From a bacterium C-53 (GTDB lineage: Bacteria > Bacillota > Clostridia > Lachnospirales > Lachnospiraceae), in contig RAZD01000010.1 in the NCBI GenBank assembly GCA_003612525.1, positions 1-64,000 on the forward strand: DNA of 64,000 nucleotides, in the 5' to 3' direction. The position numbers and the translations under genes are program-made. Shown here in pieces: positions 1 through 7,684 of the stretch (the first letter of the stretch is position 1; each line of letters starts with the position of its first letter). Under the pieces are notes generated by a model. It was not told where the DNA came from, did no database searches, and was given only the letters and a program-made list of their open reading frames with translations.

Positions 1-412
1 TCTCGTCTATGGGGACATACTGTGCCGTCCCGTAGACTTCGGAGGTTGACGTCACAAGCACCCGTTTCGTCCCAAGCTTTCTGGCCGCCTGTAACACATT
101 CAGCGTTCCTTTTATGTTGGTGTCCACGTAGGTATCCGGTGAATGATAGCTGAACGGAATCGCAATCAGCGCCGCCAAGTGGAACACTGCATCCGCCTCT
201 TTCATCGCCTCATAAACGCCGTTCGGGTCACGGATATCGCCCTGGAAAATCTCCACATGTTTCATAACGGATTCCGGCAGCGTATCAAGCCACCCCCAGG
301 CATTAAAGGAGTTATAGCAGACAAACGCCTTTACCTGATATCCTCTTTTTACCAGTTCTTCTGTTAAATGGCTTCCGATGAAACCATCGGCGCCGGTTAC
401 GAATACTTTCAT
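1..412 (-). CDS. legB: LegB-like NAD-dependent sugar-nucleotide 4,6-dehydratase (N-terminal part, cut by window edge)
   Basis: Reading leftward from ATG at 410-412, the frame stays open for 137 codons to the window edge, so only the N-terminal half is seen. It starts MKVFVTGADGFIGSHL, a Rossmann GxxGxxG motif of the extended SDR family, followed by a GDIRD segment, HLAALIAIPFSY, DTNIKGTLNVLQAAR and STSEVYG. The FVCYNSFNAWGWLD segment is characteristic of LegB-type 4,6-dehydratases that act on UDP/GDP-GlcNAc at the start of legionaminic acid synthesis (family knowledge). The catalytic YxxxK would lie beyond the edge. Such genes usually serve flagellin or capsule glycosylation. Gene neighbours further left are not visible. 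The long non-coding segment between it and the TnpB-like gene upstream is described separately. A related epimerase is the main alternative. Confidence 0.8.
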   Translation of the reverse strand, partial: MKVFVTGADGFIGSHLTEELVKRGYQVKAFVCYNSFNAWGWLDTLPESVMKHVEIFQGDIRDPNGVYEAMKEADAVFHLAALIAIPFSYHSPDTYVDTNIKGTLNVLQAARKLGTKRVLVTSTSEVYGTAQYVPIDE

Positions 413-550
413 AATTTACGTTCCTAAATTTTCACAAAATAAAGTAAGATATATACACTACTTGTTTTTATATTTTTGTACAACCTATGCAATAAAAAAG
501 ATGCAACACATCCCATTGTATTTGACACGTATGTCCTATTTCTTTTATAT
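413..550. other. AT-rich gap upstream of legB
   Basis: About 140 bases with no coding frame of note. On the plus strand it carries the -35 and most of the -10 of a strong promoter-like sequence (described separately). On the minus strand it must hold the legB ribosome binding region, but no clear Shine-Dalgarno sequence is visible directly before the ATG at 412 and no convincing legB promoter was found. Confidence 0.4.
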
Positions 551-551
551 T
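522..551 (+). promoter_or_regulatory. Sigma-A-like promoter antisense to the TnpB-like gene
   Basis: TTGACA (522-527) and TATATT (546-551) are separated by 18 bases: a perfect -35 and a 5/6 -10. It points rightward, into the structured segment and the 3' end of the TnpB-like gene, where no plus-strand gene exists. It could drive an antisense RNA, or it could be promoter sequence retained as part of a guide (see findings). Confidence 0.5.
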
Positions 552-822
552 GAAATAAGGCATATTGGTTACCGCTCCTTTCGGCCAGTAATGCTGACAG
601 ATTTTCTGTCCGCTTCGCTCCCGGTACGTCATCACATCTGATGTTCCCTGGGTCCTGGCATACCCAATACCCGGCTTTGCCGGCTTCTAATGCCGTTCTT
701 CTTTTCTATCATGAGGAGTCCTTCACAGTCCTTACGGTAAAATACTGCCTTTCGGCCGCATTCATCTATGAATTTTTCCATTATGAACCATTCTCCCATT
801 ATCCGTTTCAACGGATATTCAT
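551..822 (-). ncRNA. Candidate guide RNA scaffold downstream of the TldR-like gene
   Basis: The 270 bases after the stop codon are dense in hairpins when read on the minus strand. There are perfect or near-perfect stems at 801-816, 760-773, 671-683, 649-666, 634-644 and 596-610 (GACAG/CTGTC), and a final stem-loop with a CCGAAAGG tip around 567-589. No conserved-looking reading frame spans it. In TnpB systems the omega/guide RNA is made from the 3' end of the tnpB gene and its downstream flank, and the guide follows the scaffold (family knowledge). By that logic the guide would begin near 566 and run leftward. The exact scaffold end cannot be set by eye. Confidence 0.5.
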
Positions 823-2145
823 TCAGTCTTTAAAACCTTCTTCTTTCAAACTTCTGCCTCTCTTTAATACATTTCTGGCAGTATTTTGTTTTTCATACAT
901 CCGCATACCACAGCCTAGGCAGGTAAATACTCCGTCTTGTCTCTCTCCGCGCTGTCCGCAGCTGCTGCACTCTGTACTGATGCCCTTTGCAAACACTTCT
1001 ATTAATTCAATCGAATGTTCCCTGCATTTCTGCGACAATCGGTTTCGTACATAGCCTCTCTGCCACAACCCGATAGAATGATTGATTTTTTTATTTATGC
1101 CTGCTTTCGAAGACTGCGGCAGCCTGGGCACATAGATCACTTTTGGTTTCTCTGCTGCAAGCATCCGGTTAATTTCCCCATTAATATAGGTATGAAGCCT
1201 GGCTTCCAGTCTGTCTTTTCCCGCCTGATACTTTTTCCTTCCGGAATTGTATTTCCTGTGCTTCCGATAACTTCCCAACCCCTGCTTTACATATTCCGTA
1301 AGCTCTGACTGATACTCTCCATATGTTTCGCCATAAACATTTCCGGTATCTGTCACAAACATATTTCGGATGCCGACCGCAAGCCCTATCGTCCTTTTAT
1401 AATCCTCGTGTCTCTTTACCGCTCTTTCAACCGGAACGCGGATTTCCAGGTTCCCTGTTTCGGGGTGAAGGATTATATAAAGCTGCTTTTTATAATGATT
1501 ATTGTCGGTTAAAGGAATGAAGACTCTTTTCCTGTTTTCCTTTGTGGCGATATAAATCCCATGATCTTTATAACGGTAAGCCTTTTCCGAGATCGAAAAA
1601 CCGTCTGCCGTATCCGTATGCATTTTTTTCAAATGCCTTCGCACCTGCCTGCACAGATATTGATTGAGCTTTCTGACATCAACCTCACTGCTTACTGCAT
1701 CGTACTTCCCTTTCCATTCACCCTGTAAATGAAGCTCCTCTTCAAGAAGTATACTTTCAAAGCAGGCGCTCATCTTCAGGACAAAACGCAGATAATGCCT
1801 GTCCTGCGGCGTAAATTCCGAATTTTCCTTTATGCATTTCTGAATCCGCTTTTTTGTCTGCGTCCACTGGTTTTTGATATCGCCAAGTGCGTCAAAAACA
1901 GCAAGATAAAAGTACACGGACGGCAATCCCAACTGTATTCTTAAGCCGGAGGCTGTCATCTCATTCTGTACCGTATAACCCGGATAAATCTTTGGCAGGC
2001 TTTTTATACCTCCATATCGCTGGTATACATAATTCTTTACTTTGCAATAATCCAATGCAATTTCCTGAAGTTTCTGCATGGTTTCCTGCAAAACAGGCTC
2101 TTTGTTATACTGATGAACAGTCTTACAAATCGTCTCTTTCGGCAT
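823..2145 (-). CDS. TnpB-family protein with all three RuvC catalytic residues replaced (TldR-like, nuclease-dead)
   Basis: A full-length 440-residue TnpB/OrfB homologue. The C-terminal zinc finger is intact: CSSCG at about 393-397 and CLGCG at about 409-413. The RuvC-I motif, normally GIDLG, reads GLAVG (Asp to Ala256). RuvC-II, normally vvEdL, reads YVPRL (Glu to Pro340). RuvC-III, normally DRDxNAAxN, reads YEKQNTARN (Asp to Lys419). The fold landmarks on either side of each motif are kept and there is no frameshift, which argues for selection on a non-cleaving protein rather than decay. Nuclease-dead TnpB homologues (TldR) are known as RNA-guided transcription repressors, for example beside fliC and oppF. 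No TnpA gene or transposon ends are seen. The Shine-Dalgarno is weak (GGGAT). A decaying IS605-type TnpB is the alternative. Confidence 0.85.
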   Translation of the reverse strand: MPKETICKTVHQYNKEPVLQETMQKLQEIALDYCKVKNYVYQRYGGIKSLPKIYPGYTVQNEMTASGLRIQLGLPSVYFYLAVFDALGDIKNQWTQTKKRIQKCIKENSEFTPQDRHYLRFVLKMSACFESILLEEELHLQGEWKGKYDAVSSEVDVRKLNQYLCRQVRRHLKKMHTDTADGFSISEKAYRYKDHGIYIATKENRKRVFIPLTDNNHYKKQLYIILHPETGNLEIRVPVERAVKRHEDYKRTIGLAVGIRNMFVTDTGNVYGETYGEYQSELTEYVKQGLGSYRKHRKYNSGRKKYQAGKDRLEARLHTYINGEINRMLAAEKPKVIYVPRLPQSSKAGINKKINHSIGLWQRGYVRNRLSQKCREHSIELIEVFAKGISTECSSCGQRGERQDGVFTCLGCGMRMYEKQNTARNVLKRGRSLKEEGFKD

Positions 2146-2213
2146 TTCACTTATCCCGTTTTAGATTTTCGCAGATTTATACAATCTATGAAATCAATAA
2201 TAGATCACGCAAC

Positions 2214-2242
2214 AAAGATGGTAAATCACGACCATCTTTTTT
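2214..2242. terminator. Intrinsic terminator hairpin
   Basis: AAAGATGGT and ACCATCTTT form a 9-bp perfect stem around an 8-base loop, followed by a T run on the plus strand and a shorter one on the minus strand. It lies between the TnpB-like gene and the remnant frame to its right, so it probably isolates the TnpB-like gene from upstream transcription. Confidence 0.6.
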
Positions 2243-2408
2243 CTCGCATAAATATCACAGCCAGACGACACTCTCCGAGCATCTTATGGTTTTTCCTTGC
2301 ACCGTAATACACCGGCTCCATTACACATTCAGGCAGATTTTCGTCACCATAAGCCAATATAGACCCGGATTTCGTATGCGCCCCCCTTCCTTCTATATTA
2401 TTGACCAA
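2226..2408 (-). pseudogene. Unrecognised short frame, possible gene remnant
   Basis: A 60-codon frame with a TTG start that ends inside the terminator hairpin at 2214-2242, as the tail of a real gene would. The frame is open for some 15 further codons upstream without a good start. The product has no motif I recognise, no signal peptide and no membrane segment. The opposite strand is also open here, so coding is uncertain. It is best read as the C-terminal remnant of a lost gene. Confidence 0.25.
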
Positions 2409-2568
2409 ATCAAAAAAAGAGAATATACTAGCAATATTACTAATCGTAATACCAGCAGGTTATATGGATGATATTATCTGTCTGCCGCCCGATGGCAAAG
2501 ATTTTATGAAATTCAATATCGGGTGGTATCAGAAACTTCTTAATGGAATGAGGAATGAAAAGCAATGA
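2386..2568 (+). pseudogene. C-terminal remnant of an unknown gene, coupled to the hydrolase
   Basis: A plus-strand frame runs into TGA at 2566-2568, overlapping the ATG of the hydrolase as ATGA, the usual sign of translational coupling. An internal ATG at 2464 would give a 34-residue peptide starting MDDIICLPPDGKDF. Upstream the frame continues through a hydrophobic stretch (ILAILLIVIP). I do not recognise the family. The likely reading is that a hydrolase operon was imported and its first gene truncated at the junction with the TnpB-like locus. Confidence 0.3.
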
Positions 2569-3356
2569 AGCCAATAAAGCTAGCCAATTCACCAATTACA
2601 TATTATATAAGCAGGACCGGGCAAGCCGAATGGATACTTTTTATCCACGCTGCTTTCGTCAATCACAATATGTTCAAACCACAGTTTGAGTATTTTGTGA
2701 ATAAATATAATATTCTGGCTATTGACATCATTGGTCACGGACAATCAACTGACACTCAAAAAGGTGATACGATAAATAAGATGTCAATGTGGATATTTGA
2801 CATCTTAAAGGCTGAGAATATTGATAAAGTACATATTGTCGGTGTTTCATTGGGTGCAGTTTTAGCACAAGATTTTGCGAATTGTTATCCATATGCAGTA
2901 AGCTCACTGGCTTGCTTTGGAGGATATGACATCAATCATTTTGACGCAAAAATGAAAAATGAAAACGGTGCAAAACAGAAGCTGATGATGTTGAAAGCGC
3001 TCTTTTCGGTTAAATGGTTTGCAAAAGCAAACAGGAAAATTTCTGCATATACTTCACAGGCTCAGAATGAATTTTTTGCTATGAACATACTCTTTCCCAA
3101 AAAGTCATTTATGTTTCTGGCAACACTCAATAGTATGGTAAATAAGTATAAAACCGGGCAAAGAAATTATCCCTTGTTGATTGGATGCGGAAAATTTGAT
3201 ATTCCGATGGAATTAGAGGTAATAAAAGCATGGAAAGACCGTGAACCAGGTTGTACAGTAGTTCTTTTTGAAAATGCGGGACACTGTGTTAATATGGATG
3301 TGCCGCAGGAATTTAATAAAACAATGGAGGATTTTTGGAAAGGTGCAAATCAGTAA
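2565..3356 (+). CDS. Alpha/beta hydrolase
   Basis: A 263-residue alpha/beta-hydrolase fold protein. An HAAFVNHNMF oxyanion-type region follows the first strands. GVSLGA (about residue 96) is the GxSxG nucleophile elbow, GKFDIPM (about 211) carries the likely acid, and NAGHCVNMD (about 244) holds the catalytic His. No signal peptide is seen, so it is cytoplasmic. The substrate cannot be told; esterase, lactonase and C-C hydrolase are all possible. The start overlaps the stop of the preceding fragment. It is one of very few plus-strand genes here and its AT-rich codon use differs from the surrounding glycan and spore genes, so it was probably acquired together with the adjacent toxin-antitoxin pair. 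Confidence 0.8.
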   Translation: MKPIKLANSPITYYISRTGQAEWILFIHAAFVNHNMFKPQFEYFVNKYNILAIDIIGHGQSTDTQKGDTINKMSMWIFDILKAENIDKVHIVGVSLGAVLAQDFANCYPYAVSSLACFGGYDINHFDAKMKNENGAKQKLMMLKALFSVKWFAKANRKISAYTSQAQNEFFAMNILFPKKSFMFLATLNSMVNKYKTGQRNYPLLIGCGKFDIPMELEVIKAWKDREPGCTVVLFENAGHCVNMDVPQEFNKTMEDFWKGANQ

Positions 3357-3450
3357 AACCTGAACAATGATGCGGGAAGATGCAGAACCCAAAAAGGGGA
3401 GTAGTGTATTGTCTGAACGTAAATATATTTTTGTATCATAATTATACTTT

Positions 3451-3765
3451 TTAATCCTTCAACCTCATCCCAATATCAGATGCACTATATAATACTCTCA
3501 TTACAATAACTCTCTCATTCTTAACCACATAGAAAACCGAAGAATTGTCTACCACCAACTGCCTTAACTCCATTGTCCGTTCCTGCTCAGATTCCATAAG
3601 CCTTACTTTTTCTGGAAACCTATTTAGCTCCTCGATAGCTTTCGCAATCCGGTTATATTGTCCTATTGCATTTTCTGGTGCTTGGAGCTGTATCGCAATA
3701 TAATTATAGATTTCTTTCATATCCGCTAATGCCTTATCTGTGATCTCTACCTTATATTGCTTCAT
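3451..3765 (-). CDS. RelE/ParE-family toxin
   Basis: A 104-residue basic protein starting MKQYKVEITDKALADMKEI, typical of the RelE/ParE fold: an N-terminal strand, then a helical pair (YNYIAIQLQAPENA...IAKAIEELNRFP), then strands ending in VVKNERVIVMRVLYSASD. Such toxins either cleave mRNA on the ribosome (RelE/YoeB) or inhibit gyrase (ParE); the subgroup cannot be decided by eye. The start lies 2 bases from the stop of the antitoxin gene, so the two are co-translated. A tail of about 10 residues follows the last strand. Confidence 0.85.
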   Translation of the reverse strand: MKQYKVEITDKALADMKEIYNYIAIQLQAPENAIGQYNRIAKAIEELNRFPEKVRLMESEQERTMELRQLVVDNSSVFYVVKNERVIVMRVLYSASDIGMRLKD

Positions 3766-3767
3766 AT

Positions 3768-4070
3768 TTAATGACTCTCCCTAAATTTCGCAAATGCAGA
3801 CACAGCATCCTGCACCCTGCCAGCATGTATATCATCATATCCCTCTTGCAATTTCTTGTGAATTTCCTCTGCTGTCATTAAATCTGCATTAAGACTAGAG
3901 GGAGCTTTCGGCAATGTTACTGGAAAAGGGATTCCTCCTGTTAATGAAATTTGATTGAGATACATATCTATTGCTGTAGACATTGGGATGCCTAAGCGTG
4001 TAAGCACATCTTCAGCTCGTTGTTTTACTGTTGGATTTATTCTTAAGTTTAAGGTTGCTGTTTTTTCCAT
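3768..4070 (-). CDS. RelB/DinJ-family antitoxin
   Basis: A 100-residue acidic-tailed protein. The N-terminal EKTATLNLRINPTVKQRAE forms a ribbon-helix-helix DNA-binding strand and helix, followed by LTRLGIPMSTAIDMYLNQI, a DinJ/RelB hallmark. The C-terminal part should wrap the toxin. ATG at 4068-4070 is used here; a TTG two codons upstream is closer to the AGGAG and is an equal candidate. The promoter of the pair carries an inverted repeat (4097-4117), as expected for autorepression by the antitoxin and toxin-antitoxin complex. Confidence 0.85.
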   Translation of the reverse strand: MEKTATLNLRINPTVKQRAEDVLTRLGIPMSTAIDMYLNQISLTGGIPFPVTLPKAPSSLNADLMTAEEIHKKLQEGYDDIHAGRVQDAVSAFAKFRESH

Positions 4071-4094
4071 AATCAAATCATCTCCTTTGGTTAA

Positions 4095-4123
4095 ATTGTA
4101 ACGTATTTGTCGTTACACGTCAA
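4095..4123 (-). promoter_or_regulatory. Toxin-antitoxin promoter with overlapping operator
   Basis: On the minus strand, TTGACG (4118-4123), 17 bases, then TACAAT (4095-4100). The spacer holds TGTAACG-N7-CGTTACA (4097-4117), a 7-bp perfect inverted repeat that fits a ribbon-helix-helix antitoxin dimer, so binding would block RNA polymerase. Confidence 0.65.
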
Positions 4124-4202
4124 TGTGAATGCTAAAATCAATCCTGAGAAAAATTTCCAACAATGCAAATATAATTTAGTTCACAATGGATTTAAAATTA
4201 TC

Positions 4203-5324
4203 TTACAACTCAAAATATTCCACAAACCTTCGCGAATTTTCATTCCCGCTGTATTTATGAATTCTCTTACACACGCGTTTCCTCTGCTCTTTCCATAAAT
4301 CTTCCCGGTCAAAACCTGAGATAAAATGCACAAGCCCCGAAAAATCCTCTATTTTCTCTCCCGGCATGTAATCCATAGGATTCTCCACCATAAAACCTCT
4401 TGTATATTCCTTCGTCTGATCCGTAAAAAATCCGATCGGACGATCAAGCAGCAAGTAATCCATATAGACAGACGAAAAATCCGTAAGAAGCGCATCCGCA
4501 CCCGCAAGAAGCTGATACAAAACATCCCCGTTTCGTGCAAGCGCCTCATCATCCAGATATCGTATATGGCTGAGATTATGGAGAACCAATCCATCCATCA
4601 CCTGCAAATGATGAATTTTGCAGATCATCAGACACCTGTTTGACCGCAGGATTTCGTTCAGACGGTTCAGCGCATCTTCGGAATCGATTGTATTAATGAA
4701 AAAAGGATTTTGCTCTTCGCTGTCCCTCCACCCGCTCGCCTGCTTAAATGTAGGAAGGCAGAAAATAATTTTATCAAACGCACAGTTTCCGGCATATTTT
4801 AATACACAATCCCGTCCCTCAAACAGCCAGTCATTCCTGGGAGGGCCTAGCACAACAATCTCCGGCGTATCAAGATACTCTTTTTTCCTGTATTTAACGC
4901 CATCCTTACCGCTTGCAAGAACGTAATCCGCCACATGATACAGGCGATGCTTGCAATTCTTCCACGGATTGCCATGTGTAAGATTAATGACAACCTGATT
5001 CTTCTTCCATTCATGTAGCCAGTACGGGTGCGTAAACAAAAAATATTTCACTCTTCCCAGATAGTAAAACCATCGAATGCGGTTAAGAAAGCGCCGGTCG
5101 TTCCGATCTATAAAAACGACATTTTCCACTTTCATATACTGCTCCGGATGCCTCACATTCCAAATCAGTTTATGATTCCGGTTATACCCGCACCGTATCA
5201 TATAATCATAAACGGCACGCGTATTTTCACTGAAATCACTTTCGCTCTCAAATAAAATACAGTTCCCATCAACAGGAATCAGCGACAAAAGCACACTGCG
5301 CACAAAATGCTTGATTCGACTCAT
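4203..5324 (-). CDS. CDP-glycerol:polyglycerophosphate glycerophosphotransferase (TagB/TagF-like)
   Basis: About 373 residues of the glyphos-transferase family, which transfers glycerol phosphate from CDP-glycerol to a lipid-linked glycan. Family landmarks are present: NLTHGNPWKN, where the His is the likely catalytic base, KIHHLQVMDGL, and the C-terminal DFSSVYMDYLLLDRPIGFF. It is peripheral to the inner face of the membrane. Translation should start at 5324 (MSRIKHF), which has AAGGAAAGG seven bases upstream; a longer frame starts at 5348 without such a site. It is the last gene of the glycan operon, so the polymer is probably decorated with, or built on, glycerol phosphate as in a teichoic acid or phosphoglycerol capsule. 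Confidence 0.85.
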   Translation of the reverse strand: MSRIKHFVRSVLLSLIPVDGNCILFESESDFSENTRAVYDYMIRCGYNRNHKLIWNVRHPEQYMKVENVVFIDRNDRRFLNRIRWFYYLGRVKYFLFTHPYWLHEWKKNQVVINLTHGNPWKNCKHRLYHVADYVLASGKDGVKYRKKEYLDTPEIVVLGPPRNDWLFEGRDCVLKYAGNCAFDKIIFCLPTFKQASGWRDSEEQNPFFINTIDSEDALNRLNEILRSNRCLMICKIHHLQVMDGLVLHNLSHIRYLDDEALARNGDVLYQLLAGADALLTDFSSVYMDYLLLDRPIGFFTDQTKEYTRGFMVENPMDYMPGEKIEDFSGLVHFISGFDREDLWKEQRKRVCKRIHKYSGNENSRRFVEYFEL

Positions 5325-5337
5325 AACTTGCCTTTCC

Positions 5338-6882
5338 TTACAAATCACCCATAATTTTTTTTAACTTGCCTCTCACCAAAACTACCGTCTTCTCTCTGTC
5401 CGCCCTTGACAGTATCAGATAATAATTCATTGCAAGCAGACAAACACTCATAAAACAAACTGTCACAAACAATCCACCCCAGCTTCGCGGCATGTAAGCC
5501 AGCTTTGCCAATCTGAATACAAGCGTTCCTGCACCAATCGCAAATAAATTCTTAAATATCACCGGATAAAAAGAACCATATCCAATCTTCATGCAGTATG
5601 CCCCATACAAAGGCAGGAAAAAAAATCCCCTGATAATGCTGAATCCCACACTGACACAGATAATAATATACATCCTTATAAGATCATTCTCCGTAAGCTG
5701 CAAAAGCAAAAATACAACAATTACCGTGAGAATCGAATTCACAAACAGATAAATGGAAGACACTTTTACCTTATTTGCCGCGGTAAAAACATTCCATAGC
5801 GGTTCTAACGGCAGGTTTACCGCAAACGCCGCCGATGCGCATACCGACAGCCTCTGCATCAGTGCCGGGTCAAGAGACGGCATCCATAAACTATAGAAGA
5901 CATCCCCGTACACATAGAGAAACACAAGCGGAATGCTCGATACCATACCAAGAAACTTGATCGCAAAAATCAGCTGTTCCTTCATCTTTCCCATATCATC
6001 CTGCGCAAAACTCTTCGTCAGATCAGGCGCAAAAATACCGGAAAAAATGGCAAAAACCGAAAGGATTTTTGTAGGAAGGGTCTTGGCAACTGATACAAGC
6101 CCCATCGCCTGCGCACTAATCAGGAGATTTGTGATCAACAGGTCAAGCCCATTTGACAATACGCTCCCGAGCCTTGTGAAGCTGTTCCAGATTCCGGAAG
6201 ACAAAATCTCCCTCACATAATGAACATCGAAATACTCTCTCCTGATTTTTAACTGTCCCAAAAGTTTTTGGGAATACCTGTAATTTTTATACAACAAAAA
6301 CAGCGTACAAATCAGACTTGTCATTCCGATATACATGACAGACGGTCGGAAAATGATATAAAAAAGCAGAAGCAGGCACATCCGGAGCAAGTTCGCCTTG
6401 ATTTCATTCATGCTCTCCAGATCAAGTCTGTTCTTCGCAAAATACACCACCCCGAACACGCTTCCGACAATCGTCACAAGGAAATTCAAAAAAATAAACG
6501 TCCACAGAACCCGAACATCAGAAAGCAGGTCATTCGAAACATTTACAATACGGTCAAGAAACAGCACAATCAGGGTAAACGGAACCGTCAACGCCAGCGC
6601 CAGAAAAATATTGGAAACGATCACGGATGTGAAATACTTATCTGCCGATTCATAATCTTCCCTGTGAATGCTGACCGTGATAAAGCGGGACGCCATAGAA
6701 TTTAACGCCACCGTAAGAATCTCCGCATATCCTGTAAAGTCATTCGCAAGTGAAACAAATCCGTAGGCATCCGCACCGATTTTCTCAACCACATACCTGG
6801 ACAAGCCGAAACTGATCAGCAGATGAATGACAAAGCTGACCATTCTCACCAATAAATTGATCATTAAGCGTTTCTTTTCCAT
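5338..6882 (-). CDS. Polysaccharide flippase (Wzx/MOP superfamily)
   Basis: A 514-residue polytopic membrane protein with about 14 hydrophobic segments and few charged loops. It begins with a short basic cytosolic end, MEKKRLMINLLVRMV. Its size and the GADAYGFVSLANDFTGYAEI region fit the MOP/MATE-like oligosaccharide flippases that move undecaprenyl-linked repeat units across the membrane. Its start overlaps the end of the GT32 gene by 19 bases and AAGGG lies just upstream. No O-antigen-type polymerase (Wzy) is recognisable among the visible genes, so polymerisation is encoded elsewhere or the glycan is a single decorated unit. Confidence 0.88.
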   Translation of the reverse strand: MEKKRLMINLLVRMVSFVIHLLISFGLSRYVVEKIGADAYGFVSLANDFTGYAEILTVALNSMASRFITVSIHREDYESADKYFTSVIVSNIFLALALTVPFTLIVLFLDRIVNVSNDLLSDVRVLWTFIFLNFLVTIVGSVFGVVYFAKNRLDLESMNEIKANLLRMCLLLLFYIIFRPSVMYIGMTSLICTLFLLYKNYRYSQKLLGQLKIRREYFDVHYVREILSSGIWNSFTRLGSVLSNGLDLLITNLLISAQAMGLVSVAKTLPTKILSVFAIFSGIFAPDLTKSFAQDDMGKMKEQLIFAIKFLGMVSSIPLVFLYVYGDVFYSLWMPSLDPALMQRLSVCASAAFAVNLPLEPLWNVFTAANKVKVSSIYLFVNSILTVIVVFLLLQLTENDLIRMYIIICVSVGFSIIRGFFFLPLYGAYCMKIGYGSFYPVIFKNLFAIGAGTLVFRLAKLAYMPRSWGGLFVTVCFMSVCLLAMNYYLILSRADREKTVVLVRGKLKKIMGDL

Positions 6883-7658
6883 CTCGTACCCTTATCGATT
6901 ATCTTTGCCGCCAGTTTCTTCATACCTCCGGTCCGAACAGCATCCGCCGCCAGATACGCATACATGTGAATATACCCAAACACACGCCAGTTTCCCCTGT
7001 AACGCATCAAAATCTGTTCCGCCGTCGTATGCCATGAACCGGAAAAATGGTGAATGCAGACTGTTTGTTTTGTAAGACGGATTCTCCCTGTCGCATAATC
7101 TTTCGGGCAGAACACCTCCTTCGGGTAAAGTACGATACCATCCCCAAACATCTGTTTTTGATTATTTAAAACAACCGGATACCTGTCCGCCGTCATTTCC
7201 GTAATAATTTCAACATTTGTCTTATAACAGAAGCTTCCGTCCTTCTCCCAAAAATGAATGCCCCTGTAATATTCCATCAGATAACCAATCCAAGAGCTGC
7301 CTGCTTCAGCCCCCATAACGGCTGTCAGAATGTGGCTTTCATCCTCAAATCCGGTAAATGCACGGTGAGATAAAAACGCGTCAAGAGGTTTCAGCAGCTC
7401 AACATCCGTATCCATATAGATGCCGCCGTGATCATACAGTACCCTGAGCCTGCCATAATCCGTCACAAATGCCCATTTTTCGGATTCATACGCTTCCCTC
7501 ACGTAATCATTCGCATCAACAGGAAAATTTTCTTCATCCCATCGAATGATCTCATAGTCCGGGCAATATTTCTTCCAGCTTACAATACATTTCTCTGCCT
7601 GTTTTGTCAGAGGTTTCTTTCCAAACCAGAAATAATGAATCTGTCTGGGTATTCCCAT
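6864..7658 (-). CDS. Glycosyltransferase family 32-like (DXD sugar-binding)
   Basis: A 264-residue enzyme beginning GIPRQIHYFWFGKKPL, the signature start of GT32 / capsular polysaccharide synthesis proteins. FVTDYGRLRVLYDHGGIYMD leads into MDTDVE, the DXD motif that binds nucleotide sugar through a metal ion. The most likely start is ATG at 7658, with GGAAGGAG seven bases upstream; a longer frame from 7700 would overlap the preceding gene. It is a cytosolic enzyme that probably adds one sugar to the lipid-linked unit. The donor sugar is unknown. Confidence 0.85.
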   Translation of the reverse strand: MGIPRQIHYFWFGKKPLTKQAEKCIVSWKKYCPDYEIIRWDEENFPVDANDYVREAYESEKWAFVTDYGRLRVLYDHGGIYMDTDVELLKPLDAFLSHRAFTGFEDESHILTAVMGAEAGSSWIGYLMEYYRGIHFWEKDGSFCYKTNVEIITEMTADRYPVVLNNQKQMFGDGIVLYPKEVFCPKDYATGRIRLTKQTVCIHHFSGSWHTTAEQILMRYRGNWRVFGYIHMYAYLAADAVRTGGMKKLAAKIIDKGTRWKRNA

Positions 7659-7684
7659 AAAGCTGCTCCTTCCGTCCCAAAAAC

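Noticed and set aside
641-1054. Plus-strand frames antisense to the TnpB-like gene and its downstream RNA.
   Set aside because: No ribosome binding site and no protein-like motif; they mirror the minus-strand gene. They are noted only because a promoter-like sequence points into them.
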